Assembly (NCBI GenBank): GCA_018303505.1
Contig: JAGVYA010000017.1
Span: forward strand, 1 to 38,535
Source of the DNA: Candidatus Woesearchaeota archaeon
Lineage (GTDB): Archaea > Nanobdellota > Nanobdellia > Woesearchaeales > GW2011-AR4
Direction: 5' to 3'
DNA length: 38,535 nt
The notes under the pieces were generated by a model. The model was not told the DNA's origin and did no database searches. It saw nothing but the letters and a program-made list of their open reading frames with translations. The position numbers were made by a program, and so were the translations under genes. Position 1 is the first letter of the stretch. Each line of letters opens with the position of its first letter. Shown here piece after piece: positions 15,083 through 22,816 of the stretch.

Positions 15083-15610
15083 ATGGCCAAAAAAGAAGAA
15101 ACATCAAAAATAATTTTGGAAAGAGTTTACAATATTCCGCTTAGAAGGGAAACTTTGAAAGTTCCTCCTTTCAAAAAAGCGAATAAAGCTGTAAAAACAG
15201 TCAGGCAATTCATCTCAAAGCACATGAAATCAGAGAATGTTGTGATTGGAAAATATCTTAATCTGAAGATTTGGGATCATGGAGCTAAAAATCCCCCTCA
15301 TCATGTTAAGGTAAATGCAGCAAAAGACGACAAAGGCAAGGTTTTTGTTGAATTAGTTGATGCTCCAAAAGAAGCGCCAAAAGTTGAGGAAAAGAAAAAG
15401 GAAATAAAGAAAGAAACAAAAGCTGAAAAGCCTGAAGAGAAGCTTGAAAAAGAGATTGAAGAGATAAGAGAAGAGAAGGCAGAGGAAGCAAAAAAGATTG
15501 AGAAGGAAGAAATAAAGGAGCTGCAGAAAGAGCATCCAAAGCACGCTCCTAAAATGCCTGCAAAGCCAAAAATGCAGGAATCGCATCCTACAGCCCCTAG
15601 AAGTGTTTAG
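15083..15610 (+). CDS. rpl31e: Ribosomal protein eL31 with long charged C-terminal tail
   Basis: Residues 1-90 are a normal eL31: ERVYNIPLRRETLKVPPFKKANKAVKTVRQFI, HMKSENVVIGKYLN, IWDHGAKNPPHHVKVNAAKD. From about residue 95 comes an 80-residue Lys/Glu/Ala extension (EEKKKEIKKETKAEKPEEK and onward), predicted to be a long charged helix or disordered tail, ending in a Pro/His-rich segment. eL31 sits at the rim of the exit tunnel. A long tail could therefore contact nascent chains or partners, but this is speculation. The gene ends the eL39 operon; the eIF6 and LX genes that often follow in archaea are absent here. Confidence 0.93.
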   Translation: MAKKEETSKIILERVYNIPLRRETLKVPPFKKANKAVKTVRQFISKHMKSENVVIGKYLNLKIWDHGAKNPPHHVKVNAAKDDKGKVFVELVDAPKEAPKVEEKKKEIKKETKAEKPEEKLEKEIEEIREEKAEEAKKIEKEEIKELQKEHPKHAPKMPAKPKMQESHPTAPRSV

Positions 15611-15685
15611 TTTATTGATGCTTATAATGGAAAAATAGTAAGTAACTTTCCTGATTAGAAACAGTTTTAAAAAATCAAAAAATAC

Positions 15686-16612
15686 CTATCTCTTCTTCTT
15701 TTTCTTGGTTTTCTTGATGTCGTCTTCCAAGTCAAGCTCGTCAAGCAATTCCTTGTACCTGTTTCTGATTGTGACTTCTGTAACTCCAGCCACATCTGCA
15801 ACTTCCCTTTGCGTTCTTTTTTCGCCATGTATCAAGGCGCTTACATACAAAGCAGCAGCTGCAATGCCAGTTGGGCCTCTTCCGCTTGTTAATTCTGACT
15901 TTTGAGCCTGCTCAAGAATTTCAATTGATTTGCTTTGGGTTTCTGCGCTTAGCTTCAATGCAGATGCAAATCTTGCAATGTAATCAGCCGGATTTGAAGG
16001 CAGTATTGTAATTCCAAGCTCTCTTGTTATAAACCTGTAAGTTCTTCCAACTTCCTTCTTTTCAATTCCAGAAGCTTCGCTTAATTCATCAAGTGTCCTT
16101 GGAACATCATGCCTTCTGCAAGCAGCATATAAAGCGCCTGCTACAACAGATTCCATGCTTCTTCCTCTGACAAGCCCTCTTTGAACAGCTAAAGTGTAAA
16201 TTCTAGCGCTTTCCTCTTCAACTGATTTTGGCAACTTTAAGTATGAGCTAACCCTCTTTAGCTCTGCTAATGCTAATTTAAGGTTTCTTTCAATTGCTGT
16301 TGAAATCCTGTACTGCCATTTCCTTAACCTAAAGAACTTGTTTCTGTCTTTTCCGCCAAGCTTGAACAAATCAGCTTTTTGCCCAACTTCTGTGCCTAAA
16401 CCTTGGTCGTATTGAGTATAAGTCATTGGAGCGCCGCTTCTTCTTCTTTTCTCGCCTTCCTCGCTGTCAAATTCTCTCCATTCCTGAGAAAAATCAACCA
16501 TTTTTTCTTCTATAACTAATCCGCAGTCTCTGCAAATAATCTCGCCTCTATCTCTGTTCCAAGAAAGATTTATACCGCCGCATTCCGGGCATTTTTTGAC
16601 TAGTTCTGGCAT
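15686..16612 (-). CDS. tfb: Transcription initiation factor TFIIB
   Basis: A 308-residue TFB of standard archaeal length. An N-terminal zinc ribbon (CPECGGINLSWNRDRGEIICRDCG) is followed by the B-reader/linker (REFDSEEGEKRRRSGAPMTYTQYDQGLGTEV) and two cyclin folds (about 110-200 and 205-300). The second contains the GRGPTGIAAAALYVSALIHG repeat and the recognition helix region EVTIRNRYKELL, which contacts BRE DNA upstream of TATA boxes. It recruits RNA polymerase to TBP-bound promoters. It is monocistronic, with an Lys-rich tail at the C-terminus, and is divergent from the zinc-ribbon gene at 16779. Confidence 0.96.
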   Translation of the reverse strand: MPELVKKCPECGGINLSWNRDRGEIICRDCGLVIEEKMVDFSQEWREFDSEEGEKRRRSGAPMTYTQYDQGLGTEVGQKADLFKLGGKDRNKFFRLRKWQYRISTAIERNLKLALAELKRVSSYLKLPKSVEEESARIYTLAVQRGLVRGRSMESVVAGALYAACRRHDVPRTLDELSEASGIEKKEVGRTYRFITRELGITILPSNPADYIARFASALKLSAETQSKSIEILEQAQKSELTSGRGPTGIAAAALYVSALIHGEKRTQREVADVAGVTEVTIRNRYKELLDELDLEDDIKKTKKKKKR

Positions 16613-16778
16613 TTTAGCTCACCCATTAGTTTTGTTTCTAATTTATGATTATATGACAAAGCTTATTAACCCCCTTTACCCCCAATTAAAATAATGCTTA
16701 ATGTCGATAACTTTGATAAGATTTATAAAGGAGTAGCAAGAGGTTATATATAAAGGTTTTGGTTTTAAAGGTTGAAAA

Positions 16779-16970
16779 ATGCCCAAAAAACAACAAAAAA
16801 ACACTGAAGATCCTATCCCAAAAGACTTATTTGACATTCTGGCTTGTCCTCTCTGTAAAGCAGACTTGGAGTACACTAAAGACAAAAAAGGGCTTTTATG
16901 CTCAAAATGCGGCGAGAAGTATCCAATTAAAGGAGGGATTCCCGAGCTGCTCCCTCGCAAGATGAAGTAA
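16779..16970 (+). CDS. Trm112-like zinc-ribbon protein
   Basis: A 63-residue protein with the Trm112/UPF0434 signature: FDILACPLCKADLEYTKDKKGLLCSKCGEKYPIKGGIPELLP. The CxxC pairs would bind one zinc ion. Trm112 proteins activate several RNA- and protein-modifying methyltransferases in archaea and eukaryotes, whereas bacterial UPF0434 homologues are poorly known; this short form could be either. A TATA-like TTATATATAAA lies about 27 bases upstream. The overlapping ORF in another frame (16759..16965) is a shadow. Confidence 0.85.
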   Translation: MPKKQQKNTEDPIPKDLFDILACPLCKADLEYTKDKKGLLCSKCGEKYPIKGGIPELLPRKMK

Positions 16971-17021
16971 ACAACATAGATTAACAATAAATTTATATTA
17001 GTCAACAAAACTTTTTCTGAT

Positions 17022-17169
17022 GCCGCGATGGCACAATCTGGCACTGCGCTAGCCTTGAGCTGGAATTCGGGAGAATTCCCCGCAATGCGAAAGCTGGTTC
17101 CCGCAAGGGTTTCTCGGTTCAAATTGCAGAACGCGAGCGTGCGTTCGCATGCAAGTCCGAGTCGCGGCG
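17022..17169 (+). tRNA. tRNA-Ser(UGA) with anticodon-loop and T-loop introns
   Basis: Acceptor GCCGCGA/TCGCGGC, discriminator G, anticodon stem CTAGC/GCTGG with loop CTTGAG plus A38 (anticodon TGA, 17056-17058), class II variable arm TTCCCGCAAGGGTTT. Intron 1 spans about 17060-17091 (32 bases, hairpin GGAATTC/GAATTCC). The T-stem CTCGG/CCGAG is separated by about 32 extra bases: after TTCAA comes a TTGCA/TGCAA plus GAACGC/GCGTTC hairpin, and then GTCCGAG. Removing about 17123-17154 gives CTCGG-TTCAAGT-CCGAG and an 84-base class II tRNA. Neither intron shows a textbook bulge-helix-bulge, so exact ends are approximate. Confidence 0.82.
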
Positions 17170-17235
17170 TTTTTGATTTAACTGATAAATTTCATAAATC
17201 AAAAGATTTAAATATATGTTACCAAAAGGATTATC

Positions 17236-17952
17236 TTGATTTTTGCCAGGAAATCGCCTAGAGACGTGGCTAAAAAAGACATAGAAAACTATATAGTTTT
17301 TCTATATGATAGGAACAAGTCGTCTGCCACAAGGCACCTTGTATGCGCTGCGCTCAAATTCTATTATGAGGATGTGCTAAAGAGGAGATTTGGCCTGAAG
17401 TACCCGAAGAAATCAAGCAAACTGCCTATTGTTCTTGGCAAGGATGAGATATTGAGAATGATTAATTCAATAAAAAATCCAAAGCATAAATTGCTGCTTG
17501 AACTGATGTACGGCTCTGGGCTAAGGGTTGGAGAAGCAATCAAGGTAAAAATAGATGATTTTGATGTTAACAATAAAACCCTGCACATAAAAAATGGAAA
17601 AGGAGGCAAGGACAGGATTGTCAATTTGTCTGAAAGGTTTATTGCTGATTTTATACGCTTCATAAATGGCAAATCTTATGGTTATCTTTTTGAATCATCT
17701 CATAGAATTGGAAATTTCATAAGCAGCAGGACAGCAGAAAAAATTATAAAAATTGCATTAAGGAAAGCCAATATAACAAAAAATGCCCATCCACATACTT
17801 TAAGGACAAGCTTTGCAACACATCTGATAGAGAATGGCATTGATATTTCTTATGTGCAGAAGCTTTTGGGCCATTCAAGGATAAGCACAACGCAAACATA
17901 TTTGAGGCTAAGCAGCGAGTCGCTGAGGAATATCAAAAGCCCACTAGATTGA
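17236..17952 (+). CDS. Tyrosine recombinase, XerA/integrase family, short N-terminus
   Basis: A 238-residue recombinase with the full catalytic set. Arg is in YGSGLRVGEA, the beta-hairpin Lys in NGKGGKDRIV, His-x-x-Arg in HTLRTSFATHLI, His in LLGHSRISTTQ, and Tyr in TYLRLS. The N-terminal SAM-like DNA-binding domain is shorter than in XerA (about 280 residues). It begins with KSPRDVAKKDIENYIVFLY, so the first helix is missing. A TTTAAATATAT box centred about 25 bases before TTG 17236 supports this as a genuine leaderless start rather than a lost 5' end. It lies 66 bases after tRNA-Ser, the usual position of an integrase, but no downstream attachment copy of the tRNA is seen here. Confidence 0.88.
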   Translation: MIFARKSPRDVAKKDIENYIVFLYDRNKSSATRHLVCAALKFYYEDVLKRRFGLKYPKKSSKLPIVLGKDEILRMINSIKNPKHKLLLELMYGSGLRVGEAIKVKIDDFDVNNKTLHIKNGKGGKDRIVNLSERFIADFIRFINGKSYGYLFESSHRIGNFISSRTAEKIIKIALRKANITKNAHPHTLRTSFATHLIENGIDISYVQKLLGHSRISTTQTYLRLSSESLRNIKSPLD

Positions 17953-18049
17953 ACTTATAATACACCATTACATTTATAAATTTCTGCACACTATCATATA
18001 GTTAAATTTGAAGCATATTTATTTATTTTCAATATCGAAAATATATTAT

Positions 18050-18130
18050 GCCAATGTATTGGCGAGGTATCGCGATATGGTAAAAAAGCGACGCCGAGCT
18101 GTAAAGTTTGTTGCGAAGCAACCGATTGAA
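18050..18130. repeat. Family A-related structured repeat, copy A5
   Basis: TTGGCGAGGTATCGCGATATGGTAAAAAAGCGACGCCGAGC, then GTTGCGAAGCAACCGATT. The GGCGAGRTRTCGCGATATGG ... AAAGCGAC..CGAGC core is shared with copy A6. It lies just upstream of the Lhr gene. Confidence 0.55.
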
Positions 18131-18160
18131 TAATAAAAAAATAAAAAATTTAAAATCAAA

Positions 18161-20749
18161 ATGATAGAATACCTGGAAAAACCCTACAAGCCAGAGCAGA
18201 TAAGGCATATCTTGAATCCTATTGTTGATAAATGGTTCTTTACAAGATTCAAGGAGTTTTCACTGCCGCAGTTGTTTGGAGTTATGGAAATTCATTCAAG
18301 AAATAACATTTTGGTCAGCGCCCCAACAGGCGCAACAAAGACATTGACAGCTTTCCTGTCAATCTTAAACGAATTGATTGACTCAAGCGAAAAGGGAATT
18401 TTGGAAAACAGAGTTTACTGCGTTTATGTAAGCCCTTTAAGAGCGTTGTCTGAAGACATAAAAATAAATTTAGTTGAGCCATTGAAAGAAATGGAAAAGA
18501 TTGCTGGAAAAAAATTGAACATAAGAGTAGCTGTAAGAACAGGAGACACTTCAGCGTCAGAAAAGGCAAGGATGCTTAAGCAGCCGCCGCATATCTTAAT
18601 CACCACTCCGGAAAGCCTGGCTATAATGCTGACTTCAATAAAATTTCGCGAGTTATTGAAAAATGTGGAATGGTTTATTGCAGATGAAATTCATGCATTG
18701 GCTGAAAATAAAAGAGGAACTTATTTGTCATTATCAGTTGAAAGGCTGAATAGAATCTCTCCTTCAATGACTAGAATCGGGTTAAGCGCTACAATCGCTC
18801 CTTTGGAGGAGATTGCAAAATTTCTAGTCGGCTATGAAAACAGCAAGCTCAGAAACTGCAAGATTGTTGATGTCCAGTTCATAAAAAATATGGATTTGAA
18901 GGTTTTGTCTCCAGTCTCTGATTTGGTTGACATGGAGCATGCCCTGATGCACAATTCAATGTACAATCTGATTGATGATTTGATTCAAAGCCATCGAACA
19001 ACATTGATTTTCACAAACACAAGGTCTGCAACTGAAAGGGTTGTCCATCATTTGAAAGAAAAATTCCCAAAAAAATATGCAGAAAATATTGGCGCTCATC
19101 ATGGCTCTCTGTCAAAAAATTTAAGGCATAATATTGAAAACAGATTAAGAAAAGGGGAATTGAAGGTTATTGTTTCAAGCACTTCTCTTGAATTAGGCAT
19201 CGATATTGGCTACATTGATTTAGTCATATGCCTTGGCTCGCCAAAATCAGTTGCAAGGTTCCTGCAGCGGGCAGGCAGAAGCGGCCATAAGCTGCACGAC
19301 ACTGTAAAGGCAAGAATAATAGTTCTTGACAGGGATGATTTGGTTGAGTGCGCTGTTTTATTAAAATCCGCTATTGAGAAGAAGATTGACAAGATACACA
19401 TTCCAAAAAACTGCCTTGATGTTTTAGCCCAGCAGCTGCATGGCATTTCTATTGAGCAGAAATGGAAAGCGAAGGAATTGTTTAATTTGATAAAGCAAAG
19501 CTATTGCTACCATGAGCTTGAATTGAAGGATTTCATTGAGGTTATTGATTATCTCGCTGGAAAATACACTCCATTGGAAGACAGGCATATTTATGCGAAG
19601 ATATGGCATGATGAGGAGACTGGAGAGCTTGGAAGAAAAGGCAAGATGAGCAGGGTAATCTACATGACAAACATTGGCACGATTCCTGAAGAATCTTATA
19701 TAACTGTTAAAGTTGGAGAGCAGCCAATAGGGCATATTGACGAGGCATTTCTCGAAAGATTAAGAAGAGGAGATGTCTTTGTTCTTGGAGGAGAAAAATA
19801 CGAGTTTTTGTATGCAAAAGGCATGGTTGCTTATGTAAACGCTTCTGTTTACAGGCCTCCTACAATTCCATCATGGTTTTCTGAGATGCTGCCGTTGAGC
19901 TTTGACTTGGCTTTGGAGATTGGAAGATTTAGAAAGCTTATGAACGAGATGTTTTGCGCAAACAAATCAAAGAAGGATATTTTGGAGTTTATAAACAGTT
20001 ACTTGTATGTTGACAAAAATGCTGCTGAATCTATTTATGAATATTTTTACGAGCAGTTTAGTTACGCCGAAATTCCATCGCATTCAAGAATTATAGTTGA
20101 GCATTACACTGAGGATAAAAACAAAAGAAAATATATCCTATTCCATACCCTTTATGGAAGAAGGGTTAATGACTGCTTAAGCAGAGCTGTTGCATTTGCA
20201 ATTGGACGAACACAGCATCGAGATGTTGAAATAGGCATCAATGACAATGGGTTTTATGTTGCATCTGACAAAAGCGTTAATGTGATGCAGGCATTTAACT
20301 TGGTTAAATCAAAAGAGATGAGAAAGGTAATGGACATGGCAATTGAGCGCACAGAAGTTTTAAGGAGAAGGTTCAGGCATTGCGCCACTCGCGCTATGAT
20401 GATTTTGAGAAGCTATATGGGACATCAAAAAAGGGTTGGAAGGCAGCAGGTGAGCTCAATGATTTTGCTCAACGCTGTTAAAAGAATTGACCCAAATTTC
20501 TGCATTTTGAAAGAAGCAAGAAGGGAAGTTTTGGAGGATTTGATGGACATAGGGAATGCTGCAAAAGTAATTGAAGGCATTGAGCAGAAAAAGATTTTAA
20601 TCAAGGAAATAAGCACAAGCTTGCCTTCGCCATTTGCATTTAATCTGATATTGCAAGGATTTAGCGATATTATGAAAATTGAAGATAAAGTTGAATTTGT
20701 AAGGAGAATGCATGAGCAGATAATGGCAAAGATTAAGGTGGAGAAATGA
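18161..20749 (+). CDS. Lhr-family superfamily 2 ATP-dependent helicase
   Basis: An 862-residue helicase with two RecA domains (about 25-230 and 250-430) and the Lhr-type C-terminal winged-helix and bundle region. Motifs seen: VSAPTGATKTLTAFL (motif I), TTPESLAIML, ADEIHAL (DEIH, motif II), LSATIAP (motif III), SSTSLELGIDIG and FLQRAGRSGH (motif VI). Archaeal Lhr proteins unwind branched DNA and DNA-RNA hybrids in repair and recombination-associated processes. Motif I is odd: the usual TGSGKT reads TGATKT, with the Gly before the P-loop Lys replaced by Thr. The length is within the archaeal range. It is preceded by repeat A5 and has no clear operon partner. Confidence 0.92.
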   Translation: MIEYLEKPYKPEQIRHILNPIVDKWFFTRFKEFSLPQLFGVMEIHSRNNILVSAPTGATKTLTAFLSILNELIDSSEKGILENRVYCVYVSPLRALSEDIKINLVEPLKEMEKIAGKKLNIRVAVRTGDTSASEKARMLKQPPHILITTPESLAIMLTSIKFRELLKNVEWFIADEIHALAENKRGTYLSLSVERLNRISPSMTRIGLSATIAPLEEIAKFLVGYENSKLRNCKIVDVQFIKNMDLKVLSPVSDLVDMEHALMHNSMYNLIDDLIQSHRTTLIFTNTRSATERVVHHLKEKFPKKYAENIGAHHGSLSKNLRHNIENRLRKGELKVIVSSTSLELGIDIGYIDLVICLGSPKSVARFLQRAGRSGHKLHDTVKARIIVLDRDDLVECAVLLKSAIEKKIDKIHIPKNCLDVLAQQLHGISIEQKWKAKELFNLIKQSYCYHELELKDFIEVIDYLAGKYTPLEDRHIYAKIWHDEETGELGRKGKMSRVIYMTNIGTIPEESYITVKVGEQPIGHIDEAFLERLRRGDVFVLGGEKYEFLYAKGMVAYVNASVYRPPTIPSWFSEMLPLSFDLALEIGRFRKLMNEMFCANKSKKDILEFINSYLYVDKNAAESIYEYFYEQFSYAEIPSHSRIIVEHYTEDKNKRKYILFHTLYGRRVNDCLSRAVAFAIGRTQHRDVEIGINDNGFYVASDKSVNVMQAFNLVKSKEMRKVMDMAIERTEVLRRRFRHCATRAMMILRSYMGHQKRVGRQQVSSMILLNAVKRIDPNFCILKEARREVLEDLMDIGNAAKVIEGIEQKKILIKEISTSLPSPFAFNLILQGFSDIMKIEDKVEFVRRMHEQIMAKIKVEK

Positions 20750-20791
20750 ATTTCGATAGATTTTTAAATGTATACACTATTAAATGCAATT

Positions 20792-21001
20792 ATGACTAAA
20801 AAATTTACAGTAATTATTGAAAAAGGGGAAGACGGCTATATAATATCAGATGTGGTGGAACTACCGGGTTGCCATACGCAAGCTAAAACTCTTGACGAAT
20901 TATTAAAAAGGACAAAAGAAGCAATTTCTTTATATTTAAAATCAACAAAAGATAAGGAAACTTATTCTAAATTCTTGGGAGTGCAACAGATAGAGGTGTA
21001 G
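20792..21001 (+). CDS. hicB: HicB-family antitoxin (short form)
   Basis: From ATG 20792 the protein has 69 residues: KKFTVIIEKGEDGYIISDVVELPGCHTQAKTLDELLKRTKEAISLYL is the HicB partial RNase H-like fold. There is no C-terminal DNA-binding domain, as in short stand-alone HicB proteins. It would neutralise the HicA toxin encoded one base downstream. The track's longer start (20768) is possible, but the extra MYTLLNAI does not fit the family, and a TTTTAAATG promoter-like site lies in between. Gene order antitoxin-toxin is reversed relative to the classical hicAB locus but is common. Confidence 0.85.
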   Translation: MTKKFTVIIEKGEDGYIISDVVELPGCHTQAKTLDELLKRTKEAISLYLKSTKDKETYSKFLGVQQIEV

Positions 21002-21002
21002 A

Positions 21003-21236
21003 ATGGCTAAATTGCCTCTACTGACAGCCAAGGAATTAGCCAAAGTTCTAAACAAATTGAATTTTGAATTTAAAAGACAAGAAGGGAGCCATATGTTTTT
21101 TGAGCATCCTGATGGCAGAACAACAGTGATTCCAAACCATCCCGGCGAAGAAATTGATAGAGGACTCCTGAACAAAATAGTTAAACGTGATTTACAAATA
21201 AGCAGGGAAATTTTTTTGAGAGCATGTAAAAAATGA
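21003..21236 (+). CDS. hicA: HicA-family toxin (mRNA interferase)
   Basis: A 77-residue dsRBD-like HicA toxin. LTAKELAKVLNKLNFEFKRQEGSHMFFEHPDGRTTVIPNHPGEEIDRGLLNKIV contains the catalytic His in GSH and the conserved IP-NH segment. HicA cleaves mRNA and is inhibited by HicB. The pair looks intact. The toxin stop codon overlaps the coaE start (ATGA), so the toxin-antitoxin pair is translationally coupled to a CoA biosynthesis gene, an unusual arrangement. Confidence 0.87.
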   Translation: MAKLPLLTAKELAKVLNKLNFEFKRQEGSHMFFEHPDGRTTVIPNHPGEEIDRGLLNKIVKRDLQISREIFLRACKK

Positions 21237-21826
21237 TACTCGGCATCACAGGCTCAATCGGCTCCGGCAAAACAACTGTTGCAAAATTGTTCAGCAGGCA
21301 TTGGTACAATAGGATAGACGCTGATGAAATCGGGCATGAAATTATTAAAAAAAACTCATTTGCTTACAAAAAAATAATCAAAGAATTTGGAAATAAACTT
21401 CTAGATAAAAACAAGAACATTGACCGGGAAAAATTAGGCAACATTGTTTTTAATGATAATGCAAAATTAAAAAAATTAAACTCAATAACGCATCCAATCA
21501 TTATTAATGAAATAAAAAATAGAATAAAAAAAATAAAACAAAAATGCAAAGACAAAACAAAAATTGTCATAGATGCTCCGTTATTGCTGGAAACCAAGAC
21601 AAAAAACCTTATAGACAAGATTGTTGTTGTCAAATGCGATATAAAAAATATACTAAAACGATTAAACAAAAAATATCCAAAACAAAAAATAGAAAAGATT
21701 TTAAAGTCGCAGATGCCTCTTGGCGAGAAGCTTAAGCATGCGGATTTTGTGATTGACAATAACGGGGATTTGGAGCATTTGGAAAAGCAAGTTATGAATA
21801 TTATCAAAAAAGTAGAAGATAAATAG
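21233..21826 (+). CDS. coaE: Dephospho-CoA kinase, bacterial type
   Basis: A 197-residue P-loop kinase. It opens MILGITGSIGSGKTTVAKLF (Walker A GSIGSGKT) with DADEIGHEII, the lid-type INEIKNRIKKIKQ segment, VIDAPLLLET and a C-terminal DFVIDNNGDLEHLEKQV, all typical of CoaE. It phosphorylates dephospho-CoA to CoA with ATP. Most archaea use an unrelated GTP-dependent enzyme for this step, so a bacterial-type gene suggests horizontal acquisition. The start overlaps the hicA stop by four bases. It contains many AAA-Lys codons in an AT-rich stretch. Confidence 0.9.
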   Translation: MILGITGSIGSGKTTVAKLFSRHWYNRIDADEIGHEIIKKNSFAYKKIIKEFGNKLLDKNKNIDREKLGNIVFNDNAKLKKLNSITHPIIINEIKNRIKKIKQKCKDKTKIVIDAPLLLETKTKNLIDKIVVVKCDIKNILKRLNKKYPKQKIEKILKSQMPLGEKLKHADFVIDNNGDLEHLEKQVMNIIKKVEDK

Positions 21827-21892
21827 GCGAGATGTCGCGATATGGCAGGAAAGCGACATCGAGCACTAATATTGCGGAGCATATTGTAAATT
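21825..21892. repeat. Family A-related structured repeat, copy A6
   Basis: TAGGCGAGATGTCGCGATATGG, then AAAGCGACATCGAGCAC. The TAG of the coaE stop is the first base triplet of the repeat. It lies between coaE and coaD. Confidence 0.55.
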
Positions 21893-21926
21893 CAAATAAA
21901 AACAAATAAAAAATTCAAATAATCAA

Positions 21927-22409
21927 ATGAAAACAGCTGTTTATCCTGGAACATTTGACCCTGTCACAAACGGGCATATGGACATTATTGAAAGGGCATT
22001 GAAATTATTTGACAGGCTTTATGTTGTTGTTGGCGACAATCCGCAAAAAGCGCCAACATTCACAGCAAAAGAAAGAATTGGCATGCTAAAAGAGGCTCTT
22101 AAAAAACACAATAATCGCATTGAGGTTGAGAATTTTGATGGCTTGCTCCTGAACTATGTAAAAAAGAAAAAATCAAATGTCATAATAAGGGGCTTGAGGG
22201 CAATTACTGATTTTGAGTTTGAGTTTTCTAGGGCATTGCTCAACAGGGAACTTTCAAAAGACATAGAAACAATCTTTATCATGACAAAGGATGACTATGC
22301 ATTCTTAAGCTCAAGCATAATAAAGGAAATTGCAATGTTTCATGGCCCTGTAAAAGGCTTTGTGCCACAAATTGTTGAGAAAAAGTTGAAAGAAAAGTTC
22401 AGGAAATGA
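21927..22409 (+). CDS. coaD: Phosphopantetheine adenylyltransferase, bacterial type
   Basis: A 160-residue enzyme of the nucleotidyltransferase fold with all CoaD motifs: TAVYPGTFDPVTNGHMDII (HxGH variant NGHMD), VVVGDNPQKAPTFTAKERIGML, IIRGLRAITDFEFEF and DDYAFLSSSIIKEIAMF. It transfers AMP from ATP to 4'-phosphopantetheine. Length and motifs match bacterial CoaD rather than the archaeal/eukaryotic COG1019 type. The pairing with bacterial-type coaE points to joint acquisition of the two terminal CoA steps. It is the last gene of the plus-strand run and converges on rps17e. Confidence 0.93.
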   Translation: MKTAVYPGTFDPVTNGHMDIIERALKLFDRLYVVVGDNPQKAPTFTAKERIGMLKEALKKHNNRIEVENFDGLLLNYVKKKKSNVIIRGLRAITDFEFEFSRALLNRELSKDIETIFIMTKDDYAFLSSSIIKEIAMFHGPVKGFVPQIVEKKLKEKFRK

Positions 22410-22413
22410 TTTT

Positions 22414-22662
22414 TTATTCATAAAACTTGCTCAAATCCTCTTCATGCATTCTTCTTCTTGGCTGGCTTTCGCTTATCATCCTCTGCTTAACCAGTCTTGC
22501 TGTGTAGCCTGCTATGACATTCCTCATTTTTGTAGAAGATACATTGGTGTATTTCTCAACTAATTCCTTGTTCTTGTTGAATTCTGAAGTGAATTCCTGG
22601 CCATGCTCCTTGACAAGCTTATTTGCAATTCTTTTAACTAATAATGTTTTTATTCTTCCCAT
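22414..22662 (-). CDS. rps17e: Ribosomal protein eS17
   Basis: An 82-residue protein starting MGRIKTLLVKRIANKLVKEHGQEFTSEF and continuing VEKYTNVSSTKMRNVIAGYTARLV, the eS17 fold of the archaeal and eukaryotic small subunit. The ORF track extends three codons upstream to TTG 22671, but MGRIK is the conserved N-terminus. The length is slightly longer than the usual 60-70 residues because of a charged C-terminal tail (RRRMHEEDLSKFYE). It follows rpoK in the same direction after repeat B4. Confidence 0.93.
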   Translation of the reverse strand: MGRIKTLLVKRIANKLVKEHGQEFTSEFNKNKELVEKYTNVSSTKMRNVIAGYTARLVKQRMISESQPRRRMHEEDLSKFYE

Positions 22663-22753
22663 TGTTATCAAAAATCAATTTTAAATTGTGTTTGCTCATT
22701 CGCTTTTCGCATAGTTTCTCACTTGATTCATCGAAAATCTTCGATTTTCGGGT

Positions 22754-22816
22754 GTTCAAAAATGTAAAAGCATTTTTGACATTTGGAAATGCTCAAAAAT
22801 TCCAGATTTTTGACAT
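22754..22816. repeat. Partial family B element B4
   Basis: TCAAAAATG-TAAAA-GCATTTTTGA arm, ATTTGGAAATGCTC junction, AAAAAT-TCCAG-ATTTTT arm, GACAT end touching the rpoK stop codon. A CGAAAATC-TT-CGATTTTCG hairpin precedes it. It lies between rps17e and rpoK. Confidence 0.6.

Noticed and set aside
15306-15586. Leu/Phe-rich minus-strand ORFs
   Set aside because: They are shadows of the Lys/Glu-rich tail of eL31 and only appear membrane-like for that reason.
17028-17261. 77-residue plus-strand ORF
   Set aside because: It covers tRNA-Ser. Its last residues were checked as a frameshifted recombinase N-terminus, but the match was weak and a promoter lies between.
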